Under the pieces are notes generated by a model that saw only the letters and a program-made list of their open reading frames with translations, was not told the origin of the DNA and searched no databases. Of a DNA stretch of 64,000 bases, positions 1 through 7,397 are shown in pieces. Every line of letters begins with the position of its first letter. Positions within the stretch are counted from its first letter, which is position 1. Both the position numbers and the translations under genes were made by a program. This DNA comes from Lachnospiraceae bacterium (GTDB lineage Bacteria; Bacillota_A; Clostridia; Lachnospirales; Lachnospiraceae), in the NCBI GenBank assembly GCA_016287765.1, contig JAEEWS010000011.1, forward strand, positions 1-64,000, written 5' to 3'.

Positions 1-154
1 AAGCCTTCTCGGGATACCCTTCTACGATCCAGGTTATCTGTTGAAACAATTCATCTCTGAATTCTATCAGTTTCCTTATGGCTTCACCGAACGTGACTTC
101 TTTAGATAACAATTTCTGTATTTCTTTATTCTTTTCCGACCAATCTTTATCCAT
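1..154 (-). CDS. Partial hypothetical protein (N-terminal 51 residues)
   Basis: Reading leftward from an ATG at 154, 51 codons stay open to the window edge and encode a charged, helical N-terminus (MDKDWSEKNKEIQKLL...). The start lies five bases after the stop of the damaged gene at 160-361, so the two look co-transcribed. The spacing of hydrophobic residues recalls the first helix of DinB/DUF-type four-helix proteins, but that is only an impression. The rest of the protein is outside the window, so no function is proposed. Confidence 0.45.
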   Translation of the reverse strand, partial: MDKDWSEKNKEIQKLLSKEVTFGEAIRKLIEFRDELFQQITWIVEGYPEKA

Positions 155-159
155 AAGCT

Positions 160-361
160 TTATTCCGATTTCTTCTCCGATTCTTTGATTCTGCAGTAAT
201 CCTCCGCATCAATTCCAATATGAATATAATCTTTCGGCTTCGAAAAATTTTTGCTCAAGCAAACTACAGTCTCGACGTTGTTACGCTTGAGCAACACCTT
301 GCCACCGGTTTCAGCGTCATAATCTATGCTGAATCTTAATCTGTTTCACTACGAGATACAT
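160..361 (-). pseudogene. Small frameshifted gene with an rlmD-like VETVV segment
   Basis: An ATG overlaps the stop of the acetyltransferase gene (TAATG at 361) and opens MYLVVKQ, but that frame stops after 14 codons. One base shift after the sixth codon gives a frame that runs on as RLRFSIDYDAETGGKVLL and ends at the TAA at 160-162, about 66 residues in all. This looks like a single-base frameshift in a small co-transcribed gene. The middle (NVETVVCLSK) matches the usual C-terminus of RlmD/RumA methyltransferases, including the one ending at 16170. It may therefore carry a displaced rlmD tail or an attachment site rather than a native domain. The remainder is not recognised. Confidence 0.45.
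263..273 (-). other. Candidate left attachment-site core (GAGACTGTAGT)
   Basis: On the minus strand this 11-base string encodes part of VETVV. It is identical to the string at 16192-16202 inside the last codons of the rlmD-like gene. The flanking codons match partly (GT-GAG-ACT-GTA-GT). The two copies are 15.9 kb apart and bracket all the recognised mobile-element genes. Assignment as attL/attR is an inference; an 11-bp identity in similar coding sequence could also be homology. Confidence 0.35.
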
Positions 362-1155
362 TAACCGATTGTGCACAGCTTGCCGCGAAGAATATATCCT
401 ATCTTCTCATAACATGCATTTGACGCCTCATAATCTGCATCGGTATAAAGCATCGGTATATATCCTTCTTCTTTCACTTTCATCGTAACCTGATAAACAA
501 GATTTTCCGCATAGTGTTTTCTGCGATACGCGGAGCGTGTGAACACGAGGTTTATCGATGCCATATCTCCGGTAGGTGCATACTTACAGCTTGCTACACT
601 GTACCCCTGCGCATCCTTCCAAAGATACATATTGCCCGTTTGGATAAACTCTACCGCGTCTTCCCGGTAACCCGAAATATCCTTCTGGTCAATGCTTAGT
701 TCCTTATGGAAGCTATCCAGGAAGTCAACCAATTCTTCCAAGTCCTTCATCTCACAACGGTAGAGGCCTCCATCTGCCTCTGTTTCCGGTCTGATAGGAT
801 CAATGCAATCGTATGCATACATATTTGTAGTGATTTTAAATTCTGATCCATCTTCCGCAGCACGTCTTATGAAATACTCGGCCAGTGAATACTTGATATT
901 AAAATGATGTTTCCCATCGAATAAATCGTTTTCTTTTGCCAGGCGATATGCCTGCTCCATTTCCTCTTCCGAAGCATCATCCGGTGTCCAGATCCAAACC
1001 GGGAACGGCTGCCCCGTAAAGCAAAGGATCAGCCGCTCATGATCCGACAGCAGCAGTTTGCATGCTCCGCCCATGATCCGCTTAAGCACGAAGAATGTGT
1101 ATTTGTCCGCTTCTAGAAGCTCATAGTCCCTTTCATCAACATAAGTATCCATCAT
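361..1155 (-). CDS. GNAT-family N-acetyltransferase
   Basis: This is a protein of about 264 residues whose C-terminal third has the GNAT fold pattern. A beta strand (ASINLVFT) leads to the acetyl-CoA loop region YRRKHYAENLVYQV, and then to the late-strand motif LYTDADYEASNACYEKIGY typical of acetyltransferases. The N-terminal half is less conserved and may be a second, degenerate GNAT-like unit. The longest frame begins at 1176. I prefer the ATG at 1155 because it overlaps the stop of the upstream gene as ATGA, which suggests translational coupling. The acceptor substrate cannot be inferred. Confidence 0.75.
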   Translation of the reverse strand: MMDTYVDERDYELLEADKYTFFVLKRIMGGACKLLLSDHERLILCFTGQPFPVWIWTPDDASEEEMEQAYRLAKENDLFDGKHHFNIKYSLAEYFIRRAAEDGSEFKITTNMYAYDCIDPIRPETEADGGLYRCEMKDLEELVDFLDSFHKELSIDQKDISGYREDAVEFIQTGNMYLWKDAQGYSVASCKYAPTGDMASINLVFTRSAYRRKHYAENLVYQVTMKVKEEGYIPMLYTDADYEASNACYEKIGYILRGKLCTIG

Positions 1156-1454
1156 AGTTTTATCAGCATCTCCCATCTACCGTTACGCTTACCGTTTTCT
1201 CTGCGGATCAGTCCCTTCTCCTGCATTTCAACTGTTCTTCTTTTGATTGTCCTCTCAGATTTTCCCGTAAGCTCCGCAATTCTCTTTTGAGTTGCTGAAG
1301 GCTCTTTCTGTAGTACTTTTATTATTGCCATTTCCTCAAGAGTCATCTTCATAGTGCCATTATGGCACTTTGTGTTTGGCACTTTGGCACTTTGAATTGT
1401 ACTTTGTTCCTTCTCCCAAAATACTATTTTACTATAGTGATGAATTTTCTTCAA
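1152..1454 (-). CDS. Short winged-helix DNA-binding protein, possibly a C-terminal remnant
   Basis: Residues from about 37 onward form a winged helix: MAIIKVLQKEPSATQKRIAE, then LTGKSERTIKRRTVEMQEKG as the recognition helix, then the wing ENGKRNGRWEML. This segment is typical of the C-terminus of AlbA_2-type ATP-binding DNA-binding proteins of 400-500 residues, so the gene may be what is left of one. The frame opens with TTG at 1454; an ATG at 1352 directly follows a perfect palindrome and would give a 66-residue protein. The segment before the ATG is built on three AAAGTGCC repeats. It overlaps the acetyltransferase start by four bases. Confidence 0.6.
   Translation of the reverse strand: MKKIHHYSKIVFWEKEQSTIQSAKVPNTKCHNGTMKMTLEEMAIIKVLQKEPSATQKRIAELTGKSERTIKRRTVEMQEKGLIRRENGKRNGRWEMLIKL
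1353..1369. promoter_or_regulatory. 17-bp palindrome AGTGCCATTATGGCACT
   Basis: The arms AGTGCCAT/ATGGCACT are perfect around one central base. They end one base before the ATG at 1352, and two further AAAGTGCC half-sites lie just upstream on the minus strand. This is what an operator for an autoregulating winged-helix protein would look like, but in the longer reading frame the same bases are coding. Confidence 0.45.
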
Positions 1455-1510
1455 GAAATATGAACCGCCAAGTCACATTTCATTGCAATAAAAAGAAGAC
1501 TCGCATTATT

Positions 1511-1768
1511 TCATGCTAGTCTTACATCTCTGTTTCCTTCTCTTTGAACTATTTCTATTTTGGAAACAGTTGCCTCTTTCTCCAATTCACCTTCATCGTA
1601 TATATTCGAAAGGTGCTTCGATATATCCGGCACATTGACACCAAAAAGCTCTGCCATCGCCTTCTGTGTTATCCAAATACTCTCGTCTTTAATGTATGCA
1701 TCAACAGAAACATCTCCTTCATCTGAATGATAGAGAACCATTTCCATCTGCTTATCAAAATCTCTCAT
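1511..1768 (-). pseudogene. Truncated RhuM-family protein (N-terminal fragment)
   Basis: The 85 residues match the start of RhuM-family proteins: MVLYHSDEGDVSVDAYI, the helix ITQKAMAELFGVNVPDISKH and then LSNIYDEGELEKEATVSKIE. Full-length members have about 330 residues and continue after the ...REGNRDV segment; here the frame ends with LA and a stop. The start ATG at 1768 overlaps the stop of an XRE fragment (ATGA at 1765-1768), so the original operon arrangement survived the truncation. Function is probably lost. Confidence 0.65.
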
Positions 1769-1875
1769 AGAAGGTTATCCTCCTTCCCTTTCACCAATTC
1801 CTCATACTTCAACTGGTAAGCAATAAGTCTGGGGATGTATTCCGGTGGTGTTCTCCTTCCCGCTTCCCATTCTGC
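1765..1875 (-). pseudogene. C-terminal fragment of an XRE-type regulator
   Basis: Reading leftward from 1875 the frame encodes AEWEAGRRTPPEYIPRL followed by IAYQLKYEELVKGKEDNLL and a TGA at 1765-1767. The W-E-x-G-x-R-T-P-P-E-Y segment plus the I-A-Y helix is a common C-terminus of small helix-turn-helix regulators. A TAG lies immediately upstream in frame at 1876-1878, and the N-terminal helices are absent. The preceding sequence belongs to a Nudix pseudogene in another frame, so two broken genes are fused here. Confidence 0.55.
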
Positions 1876-2075
1876 CTAAAGCCCTTTACAATGCTAACTT
1901 GTGTGTTTGTCTCCTCCATGCATTCGCGAAGTGCGGTTTCTTATTCTGTCTCGTTCTCTTCAACATGCCCTTTCGGAAAACACACCACATCATTAGTCTG
2001 TTTTACCAGAAGGAAATACGGTTCATTGTTTTTTATCATATACGGGATGACCCCGCAGGATTTTTGTTGTTTCAT
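1876..2075 (-). pseudogene. Nudix hydrolase pseudogene with a stop inside the Nudix box
   Basis: An ATG at 2075 with an AAAGGAG ribosome-binding site starts MKQQKSCGVIPYM and continues through YFLLVKQTNDVVCFPKGH. The Nudix box then follows (G-H-V-E-E-N-E-T-E, stop, E-T-A-L-R-E-C-M-E-E-T). The TAA at 1941-1943 interrupts the box exactly where a glutamine or lysine codon would stand, and the frame resumes unchanged to VSIVKGFRQ before running into the XRE fragment. The C-terminal half of the enzyme is missing. It is a clear nonsense mutation plus truncation. Confidence 0.65.
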
Positions 2076-2100
2076 GTATTCTCCTTTTTCGTTTTGAACT

Positions 2101-2117
2101 ATTCGGAAAAACCGAAT
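2101..2117. repeat. Small inverted repeat ATTCGG-N5-CCGAAT
   Basis: Six-base perfect arms flank AAAAA, about 26 bases upstream of the Nudix pseudogene start. It could be a weak operator or hairpin. Confidence 0.3.
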
Positions 2118-2220
2118 AATTGACTCCCTGCGTCTGTTTTACCTACATATGGTCAGTAAAATTCATCTTTCTTGTCTGTTCGTATCTCTTTGCCCTAAAT
2201 GATTTTTTCATGCATTCAAG

Positions 2221-3147
2221 TCATAAATTTCTATCCATTTTAGGGGAATTTACCTTTTCATATTTTTTAGCCTGAGCTGCAACTTTTATCTGTGCCTGTT
2301 CCCAAACTTCTTCAGAAACCAAAGCTTCATGAAGTCCATCTACAAGCAGATAATCATCCTTATAAACCTGACGATAATTATTTCTTGTTCCATGAACCTT
2401 TTCTGTTCTTCTCCTGCCATAAGCAATTTTACCGCAATAAACAGGATTTTGAATAATACGTCGAATGAGCGAAGCATCAAAAAGCGGATTCTTTCCATTT
2501 TGCCTTGTAATCTTATGAATCCCATGATTTTCTAAATATTTTGCGATTCCGTTTGATCCCATATCTGTATTAACGTACTGATCAAAGATTGTTCTGATAG
2601 CTACAGCTTCCTCTTCATTTATTTCAAGCTTTCCATCAACCAAGGCATATCCATAAGGAGCGAAGCCGCCATTCCACTTACCTTCTCTAGCCTTTTGCAT
2701 ACGGCCTTCCATAGTCTGTACACGTATGTTTTCACGTTCAATCTCAGCGACTGCCGACAGTACAGAAATCATAAGTCTTCCTGCTTCTTTTGATGAATCA
2801 ATACCGTCCTCGACACAGATCAGATTCACTCCAAAGTCTTGCATAATCTGAAGTGAATTGAGAACATCAGCTGCATTTCTGCCAAATCTGGAAAGTTTAA
2901 ATACAAGAACGAACGACACATCATCTTTTCCGGATTTGATGTCCTCCATCATATTGTTAAAGGCAACACGTCCCTCAATAGATTTGCCAGACTTGCCTGC
3001 ATCTTCATACTCGCCGACTATCTTATATTCATTGAATTCACAAAAAGCCTTCATCCGAGACTTCTGCGCATCCAAAGAATATCCGTCTATCTGCATAGCT
3101 GTTGAAACACGAGTATATAAATAGACCTTTATTTTTTCTTTACTCAA
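2221..3147 (-). CDS. Shortened large serine recombinase
   Basis: The N-terminal resolvase domain (about residues 6-155) has the catalytic serine in LYTRVSTAMQ (Ser15) and the arginine-rich KLSRFGRNAADVL helix. It is followed by a recombinase domain (about 160-275: YGYALVDGK, IRRIIQNPVYCGKIAYGRRR). Integrases of this family normally continue for another 200 or more residues with a zinc-ribbon (CPxCG) and a coiled coil; here translation stops at residue 308 after KVNSPKMDRNL. The start is a TTG preceded by GGGGTGA. Loss of the zinc-ribbon half suggests it can no longer drive integration or excision by itself. It lies 17 bases after the ORF6N gene. Confidence 0.75.
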   Translation of the reverse strand: MSKEKIKVYLYTRVSTAMQIDGYSLDAQKSRMKAFCEFNEYKIVGEYEDAGKSGKSIEGRVAFNNMMEDIKSGKDDVSFVLVFKLSRFGRNAADVLNSLQIMQDFGVNLICVEDGIDSSKEAGRLMISVLSAVAEIERENIRVQTMEGRMQKAREGKWNGGFAPYGYALVDGKLEINEEEAVAIRTIFDQYVNTDMGSNGIAKYLENHGIHKITRQNGKNPLFDASLIRRIIQNPVYCGKIAYGRRRTEKVHGTRNNYRQVYKDDYLLVDGLHEALVSEEVWEQAQIKVAAQAKKYEKVNSPKMDRNL

Positions 3148-3164
3148 TCAGAATCACCCCTATT

Positions 3165-4094
3165 TTACTTAGACGTTTGTATAGCCTTATTGATGAGATT
3201 GTTAATTACATCTTTACCCTCTATCTTATTTATTCCGAAACATTTCTTTCCTGCATCCTTAAGAGATGCTCCAATATGATACCCCTCCGCACCATCTATA
3301 ATCATGAAACGGTCATGAAATGCCGTTGTCTTTTTTACCGTTAATGTAGGATACTGAACATTAAAATTTGCAATGTCCTGTGCAGATATCTTTGCACTCG
3401 GAAGTGTATATGCAAAAACATTAACCCCTATGCTTTTCTTTGCCAGTATATTTAATGTGATCACATCAACATACCCGTCAATCAAGATTATTTCCTTTTT
3501 TGCGTGTCCAATAATATCTGTCAATAAGCTGAAAGCATCAAATATCTGACCATCAAAGAAAATCTTCTGATTTTCTTCCTCATGATTTGCCATATACTCA
3601 AATATCCTGCCAAACTTCTCATCTGTATCTTTTTGATATTCCAACTGCTTCAGTTCGATAGCATTAATCTTCTCAAACATTAGAGCATTATTAGCAATGA
3701 AGTGACGCATCTCCTTAAAAGCACGCATTATATAAATACTCTGCTTAGTGGCCAATTCACCCTTTAGAACCGTTGCTAACATATAAATGCCCTGTTCTGT
3801 AAAGGCATATGGAAATTTTCTACGACCTCCACCTTGTCCAGAAAAAAATGTGTTTTCTCGTGAAGTCACAAATTGTGACTTCACCAATTCAACTTCATCT
3901 TTTGTCAATTGAAACATAAAATCTTCCGGGAATCGCTCAATATTTCGTTTCACCTGCTGATTCATAGCTTTAAGCTCATATCCATAAATATCAGACAAAT
4001 CACTATCGAGCATTACCTGTTGTCCACGTATCGTATATACATAGTTTCTAATAGATTCAACTGTGATTAAGTCTGTTGTATTTTTCATAAACAC
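3165..4094 (-). CDS. ORF6N-domain protein with C-terminal PLD-like region
   Basis: Residues of about 10-105 are an ORF6N DNA-binding domain: IRGQQVMLDSDLSDIYGYEL, the NQQVKRNIERFPEDFMFQL helix, then RKFPYAFTEQGIYMLATVL. A coiled segment follows, and the last ~120 residues resemble a degenerate phospholipase-D-like fold (KKEIILIDGYVD ... FHDRFMIIDG ... HIGASLKDAG), as in many stand-alone ORF6N proteins. Such proteins are found in phages and mobile elements as regulators or antirepressors. A GTG at 4094 and an ATG at 4088 are both possible starts after AAAGGA. A 23-bp palindrome lies 25 bases upstream, and a second identical copy is inside the coding sequence. Confidence 0.8.
   Translation of the reverse strand: MFMKNTTDLITVESIRNYVYTIRGQQVMLDSDLSDIYGYELKAMNQQVKRNIERFPEDFMFQLTKDEVELVKSQFVTSRENTFFSGQGGGRRKFPYAFTEQGIYMLATVLKGELATKQSIYIMRAFKEMRHFIANNALMFEKINAIELKQLEYQKDTDEKFGRIFEYMANHEEENQKIFFDGQIFDAFSLLTDIIGHAKKEIILIDGYVDVITLNILAKKSIGVNVFAYTLPSAKISAQDIANFNVQYPTLTVKKTTAFHDRFMIIDGAEGYHIGASLKDAGKKCFGINKIEGKDVINNLINKAIQTSK
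3861..3883. repeat. 23-bp palindrome inside the ORF6N coding sequence
   Basis: Eleven-base arms TGAAGTCACAA and TTGTGACTTCA flank a single base, and the next base pair out also matches (3860/3884). On the coding strand it encodes VKSQFVTS. All 23 bases are identical to the copy at 4120-4142 upstream of the gene. Confidence 0.8.
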
Positions 4095-4119
4095 TATATT
4101 CCTTTGTATTTTCTTTTTT

Positions 4120-4142
4120 TGAAGTCACAAATTGTGACTTCA
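4120..4142. promoter_or_regulatory. Identical 23-bp palindrome upstream of the ORF6N gene (candidate operator)
   Basis: Same arms as at 3861-3883. It sits 25 bases before the start and just after an A/T-rich possible promoter (TATAGAAT on the minus strand), which is where an autorepressor would bind. Confidence 0.6.
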
Positions 4143-4231
4143 TGTATTCTATATACAAACAAAGATGTTTTTTGTGGTCGAAAAAATCGACCGCAACCCA
4201 CTGGTCCAAATTTTTAATCGAATAATTTTAA

Positions 4232-4594
4232 CTACATATCCTCAAGGCTCTCTATCTTCTTCAGTGCCTCCATATATGCCATAAGCCGCTTTTGTTGTTC
4301 TTCCTTGAGGTTATGATAATCTTCAATCATCTGAACATCTCCTGGAGTAAACTTGCTCTCAGGACTTGCTGCTGCAATTTCCTCCTCGTCCTCAATTCCC
4401 TTTCCGGTAAGAAGTTGCTCAGGTGTGATTTGCAAAACATTACAGATGTCCATTATCTTTTCTACAGTAGGATTGGTCTTTCTCTTTTTCCATTCGCTTA
4501 TGGTACTCGTTGAAATCCCAACCTGCTTTGCAAAATCCGCCTGTGTCATATTACGTTCCTGCATAACCTTTATAATTCTTTCACTGATGATCAT
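4232..4594 (-). CDS. XRE-family helix-turn-helix regulator
   Basis: A helix-turn-helix of the Cro/CI type spans residues of about 3-58 (IIKVMQERNMTQADFAKQVG, ISTSTISEWKKRKTNPTVEK, LQITPEQLL). An acidic linker and a C-terminal helical tail with a QQKRLMAYMEAL-like segment follow, common in ICE and phage repressors. The frame is open to 4657, but the ATG at 4594 has a GGCGAGG site eight bases upstream and begins exactly where the family does, giving 120 residues. It is divergent from the truncated XRE gene at 4765. Confidence 0.75.
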   Translation of the reverse strand: MIISERIIKVMQERNMTQADFAKQVGISTSTISEWKKRKTNPTVEKIMDICNVLQITPEQLLTGKGIEDEEEIAAASPESKFTPGDVQMIEDYHNLKEEQQKRLMAYMEALKKIESLEDM

Positions 4595-4764
4595 GAGTAA
4601 TACCTCGCCATATAATTCACTTATATAACATTCATATTTGTGAATCAATTGTATCACTTCCTATGACTTTCTTCAATGAGCTACTTCTCTTTTTTGTGAC
4701 GTAATCTCATATATGCTTTGGGATGTAGTAGTAATCTTGAAAATAACTTGGGGGAAATAAAGCT

Positions 4765-4959
4765 TTGAAGTGTAAATTATCAATTCAGGAAAAACTAAAA
4801 GATTTGAGAATAGAAAAAGGCCTGTCTCTGCAAGAATTGTCAGAGCAGACCGGAATATCCAGAGCATCACTGGGAAATTATGAAACAGATGATTACAAAG
4901 AAATCTCTCACAAGGCCATCATCACACTTGCGGATTTTTATGGAGTAACATCAGACTAA
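4765..4959 (+). pseudogene. Truncated XRE regulator cut at the junction with the GH3 gene
   Basis: The frame starts with TTG after a GGGGGA site and encodes a complete five-helix XRE domain (LKDLRIEKGLSLQELSEQTG, ISRASLGNYE, KAIITLADFYGV). It stops after TSD, where relatives continue as DYLLGL plus an effector region. The stop at 4957-4959 overlaps the stop of the GH3 gene coming from the other side, which is also cut short. Both genes therefore end at the same rearrangement point. The DNA-binding domain itself may still be made. Confidence 0.6.
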
Positions 4960-7373
4960 GGATGCGTCAGATCCGTAAATGCCTTCATCAAATCGTCATA
5001 GTCCGCCTGACTCCCGGGCATCATAATATCATTTCCCGCCTTGATACTGCCGGAAGCACATGCCAACGGATATTTATAAACTTTTCCTGTCGGGATTCCG
5101 GATATCACCCAATCTGACATCACGATTCCTTTAAATCCCCATTCTTTTCTCAACACCTGCTGGATCAAATCTGCTCTTTGGGAGGTATGTTCCCCATTGA
5201 GCAGATTATAGGAGGTCATGACCGCTTGAGGCTTTGCTTCCTGCACAGTGATCTTAAATCCTTTTAAATAAATATCCCTGAGCGCGCGTTCACTGACGAT
5301 GCTGTTGGAGTGGAAACGGTTCGTCTCCTGATTGTTGCACGCGAAATGCTTAATAGCCACGCTACAGCCTGGATGTTTCTGCACGCCTTTCGTAACTGCC
5401 GCCGCAATCTTCCCACTCACAAGAGGATCTTCCGAGTAATACTCAAAGTTCCTTCCGCACAGCGCACATCTCTGGATATTCAGTGCCGGAGCAAGCCATA
5501 TATGTACTCCGAAGCATTCCATCTCATTTCCTACTATGTCCCCGCACTCTTCGCACAAATCAGGATTCCAACTCTGTGCCAGCGCCGTTCCTACAGGGAT
5601 TGCCGAGCAATACTGATCGTGTATCGTTCCGTTTCTGGTTTTTTCATTCTCTTTCCCATTAGTCATAAGAGCAAGTGCCTGTTCGTCAATGAAATCAAGA
5701 AATGTTGCCGGAATCTCGTCCCCAACTGCGTATACTCCCTGTTCATCTTTTCCGTACTGGCGACTGAGTCTTAACCCTGCGGGGCCATCGGCCATGACAA
5801 GTCCTGGGATTCCCTGTGTTTCATATAGCCTTGTAGTCTCTCCTGCAGAGCCTGCCACTACAAAGCTTGAGTTCCCGATAATGCTTTTACTCCCTTCGTC
5901 CAGGTATCTCCCGATGCAGAGATACGCCAGTTCTCTATTGCTCATGGCATCCAGAAGTTCGAGGAGTTCTTCATCATCAGGGTTTCCTCTCTGTTCAAAA
6001 CTATCCACTAAGGTGCTGTTTGTCCTCCATGCATCTATATCCAAAGAAAACAAAGGAATCTGTCCGTCTCTAAGTTTTTGATCGATTTTTCCCTTTTCCT
6101 GAACGAGTAGTGAATGATCTGGCTTCCAGTCGCTAAAGTCCGCTTCTCCGCCTGCATGGTCAAGGCAGGAAACAATGATTTCCTTCTCCAGTCGGACTGC
6201 GCCGCATACCTCCGTAGTCCTGCTACTGTTTCCCATACGCAGAATATAATCTCCCGGCTCCAATATCTCAGTGCTTCTTTCTGTGTCAAAGGACACCAAC
6301 TCTTTTATAGAAAATTTTAGAACAACTTCCTGTGTCTCGCCCGGTCTTAGTTCCTTCGTCTTTGCAAAAGCAGCTAGCGTCTGATACGGTTGATCCAGCC
6401 TCTCTGACGGGACAGATACATACAACTGAAGGACTTCTTTCCCTAATAGAATACCGATGTTTGTCACTGCTGCCCTCACCGTCACAACCGTTCCATCAAG
6501 GAATATTTTCCTAACAGAAGAAGTAAAAGTCGTATAACTAAGTCCATAGCCAAAAGGAAAGAGCGGTTCCTCTCCTGTGGAGTCAAAATACCGGTATCCC
6601 ACATAGACACCTTCTTTGTATCTTGTGTCGTCCTCTTCTGCAAAATCCCCTATTATTCCTAACTTTTCTCCGCCCCATGTAGCTGCAAGTTTTCCTGAAG
6701 GATATGACCTACCGAGAAGCACATCCGCAAAAGCGTCACCTATCGTCATTCCTATCTGTGACAGCAGAAGAATATTGCTGATTTCCATGATTGGAGTCAA
6801 ATCCAACGGACCGCCTGTGTTGAGAACAAGCAGAAAACGGTCATACCGCTGGAAAAGTGAAAGGATATCGTGAATTTCTGTTTTTGTCAAACGATAGTCT
6901 CCTTCGATATCTTTTCTGTCAGAACCTTCACCACTAATACGTGCTAGTACATAGATCGCAGTATCTCCTTCCCCCTCCATAGGAAGTTCATAATCCGGTT
7001 CCGGCATCACAGCACCCATACCGAACTAGATTGCTGGTATTCCTGCTTCCTTCGCCTTTTTCTTAATTTCTTGTACAAAGCGATGATGTGCCTCTTCGTG
7101 CACCCGGTCGTAAGCGTCCAGCCAGTTCTTTGTAGTAACTGTAAATCCAGCTTTTTCAAGCCCCTCTTCTATTGTTGTAAAATGCCGTACATTCACATCT
7201 CCGGAACCGGTTCCTCCTTTAACCGTTTTCCTCGCACCGCTTCCATACAGAGCGATTTTTCCTGCTCCTTTAAGAGGAAAACTACCGTCATATTTCAAAA
7301 GTACCATACACTCTGGAGATATTCTTCTTAATATTGTCATATGCTCTTTTTCATACTCATAAATATCACCCAT
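4956..7373 (-). pseudogene. GH3 beta-glucosidase, permuted domain order, in-frame TAG, C-terminus lost
   Basis: Two frames (7373-7026 and 7019-4956) are in the same phase, separated only by the TAG at 7026-7028 and two sense codons. Joined, they give about 804 residues with the order GH3_C (VLLKYDGSFPL, LYGSGARKTVKGGTGSG, NTGGPLDL), then an Fn3-like domain (YVGYRYFDSTG, FPFGYGLSYTTF), then GH3_N (VMADGPAGLR, IKHFACNNQETNR, and IVMSDW carrying the nucleophile Asp). This reversed order is known from Butyrivibrio and Ruminococcus beta-glucosidases. The GH3_N domain ends abruptly at FTDLTHP, without its last helices. A GAAGGTG site precedes the ATG at 7373. It lies 24 bases after the hydrolase gene, so both probably share the TetR-controlled promoter. 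Sequencing error or read-through of TAG cannot be excluded. Confidence 0.75.
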
Positions 7374-7397
7374 TGTTACACCTTCTTCCTTCCATGT

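Noticed and set aside
7020..7031. TAG read as an unusual amino acid such as pyrrolysine in the GH3 gene
   Set aside because: No pyl genes are seen, glucosidases are not known to use it, and the gene is damaged at its end as well.
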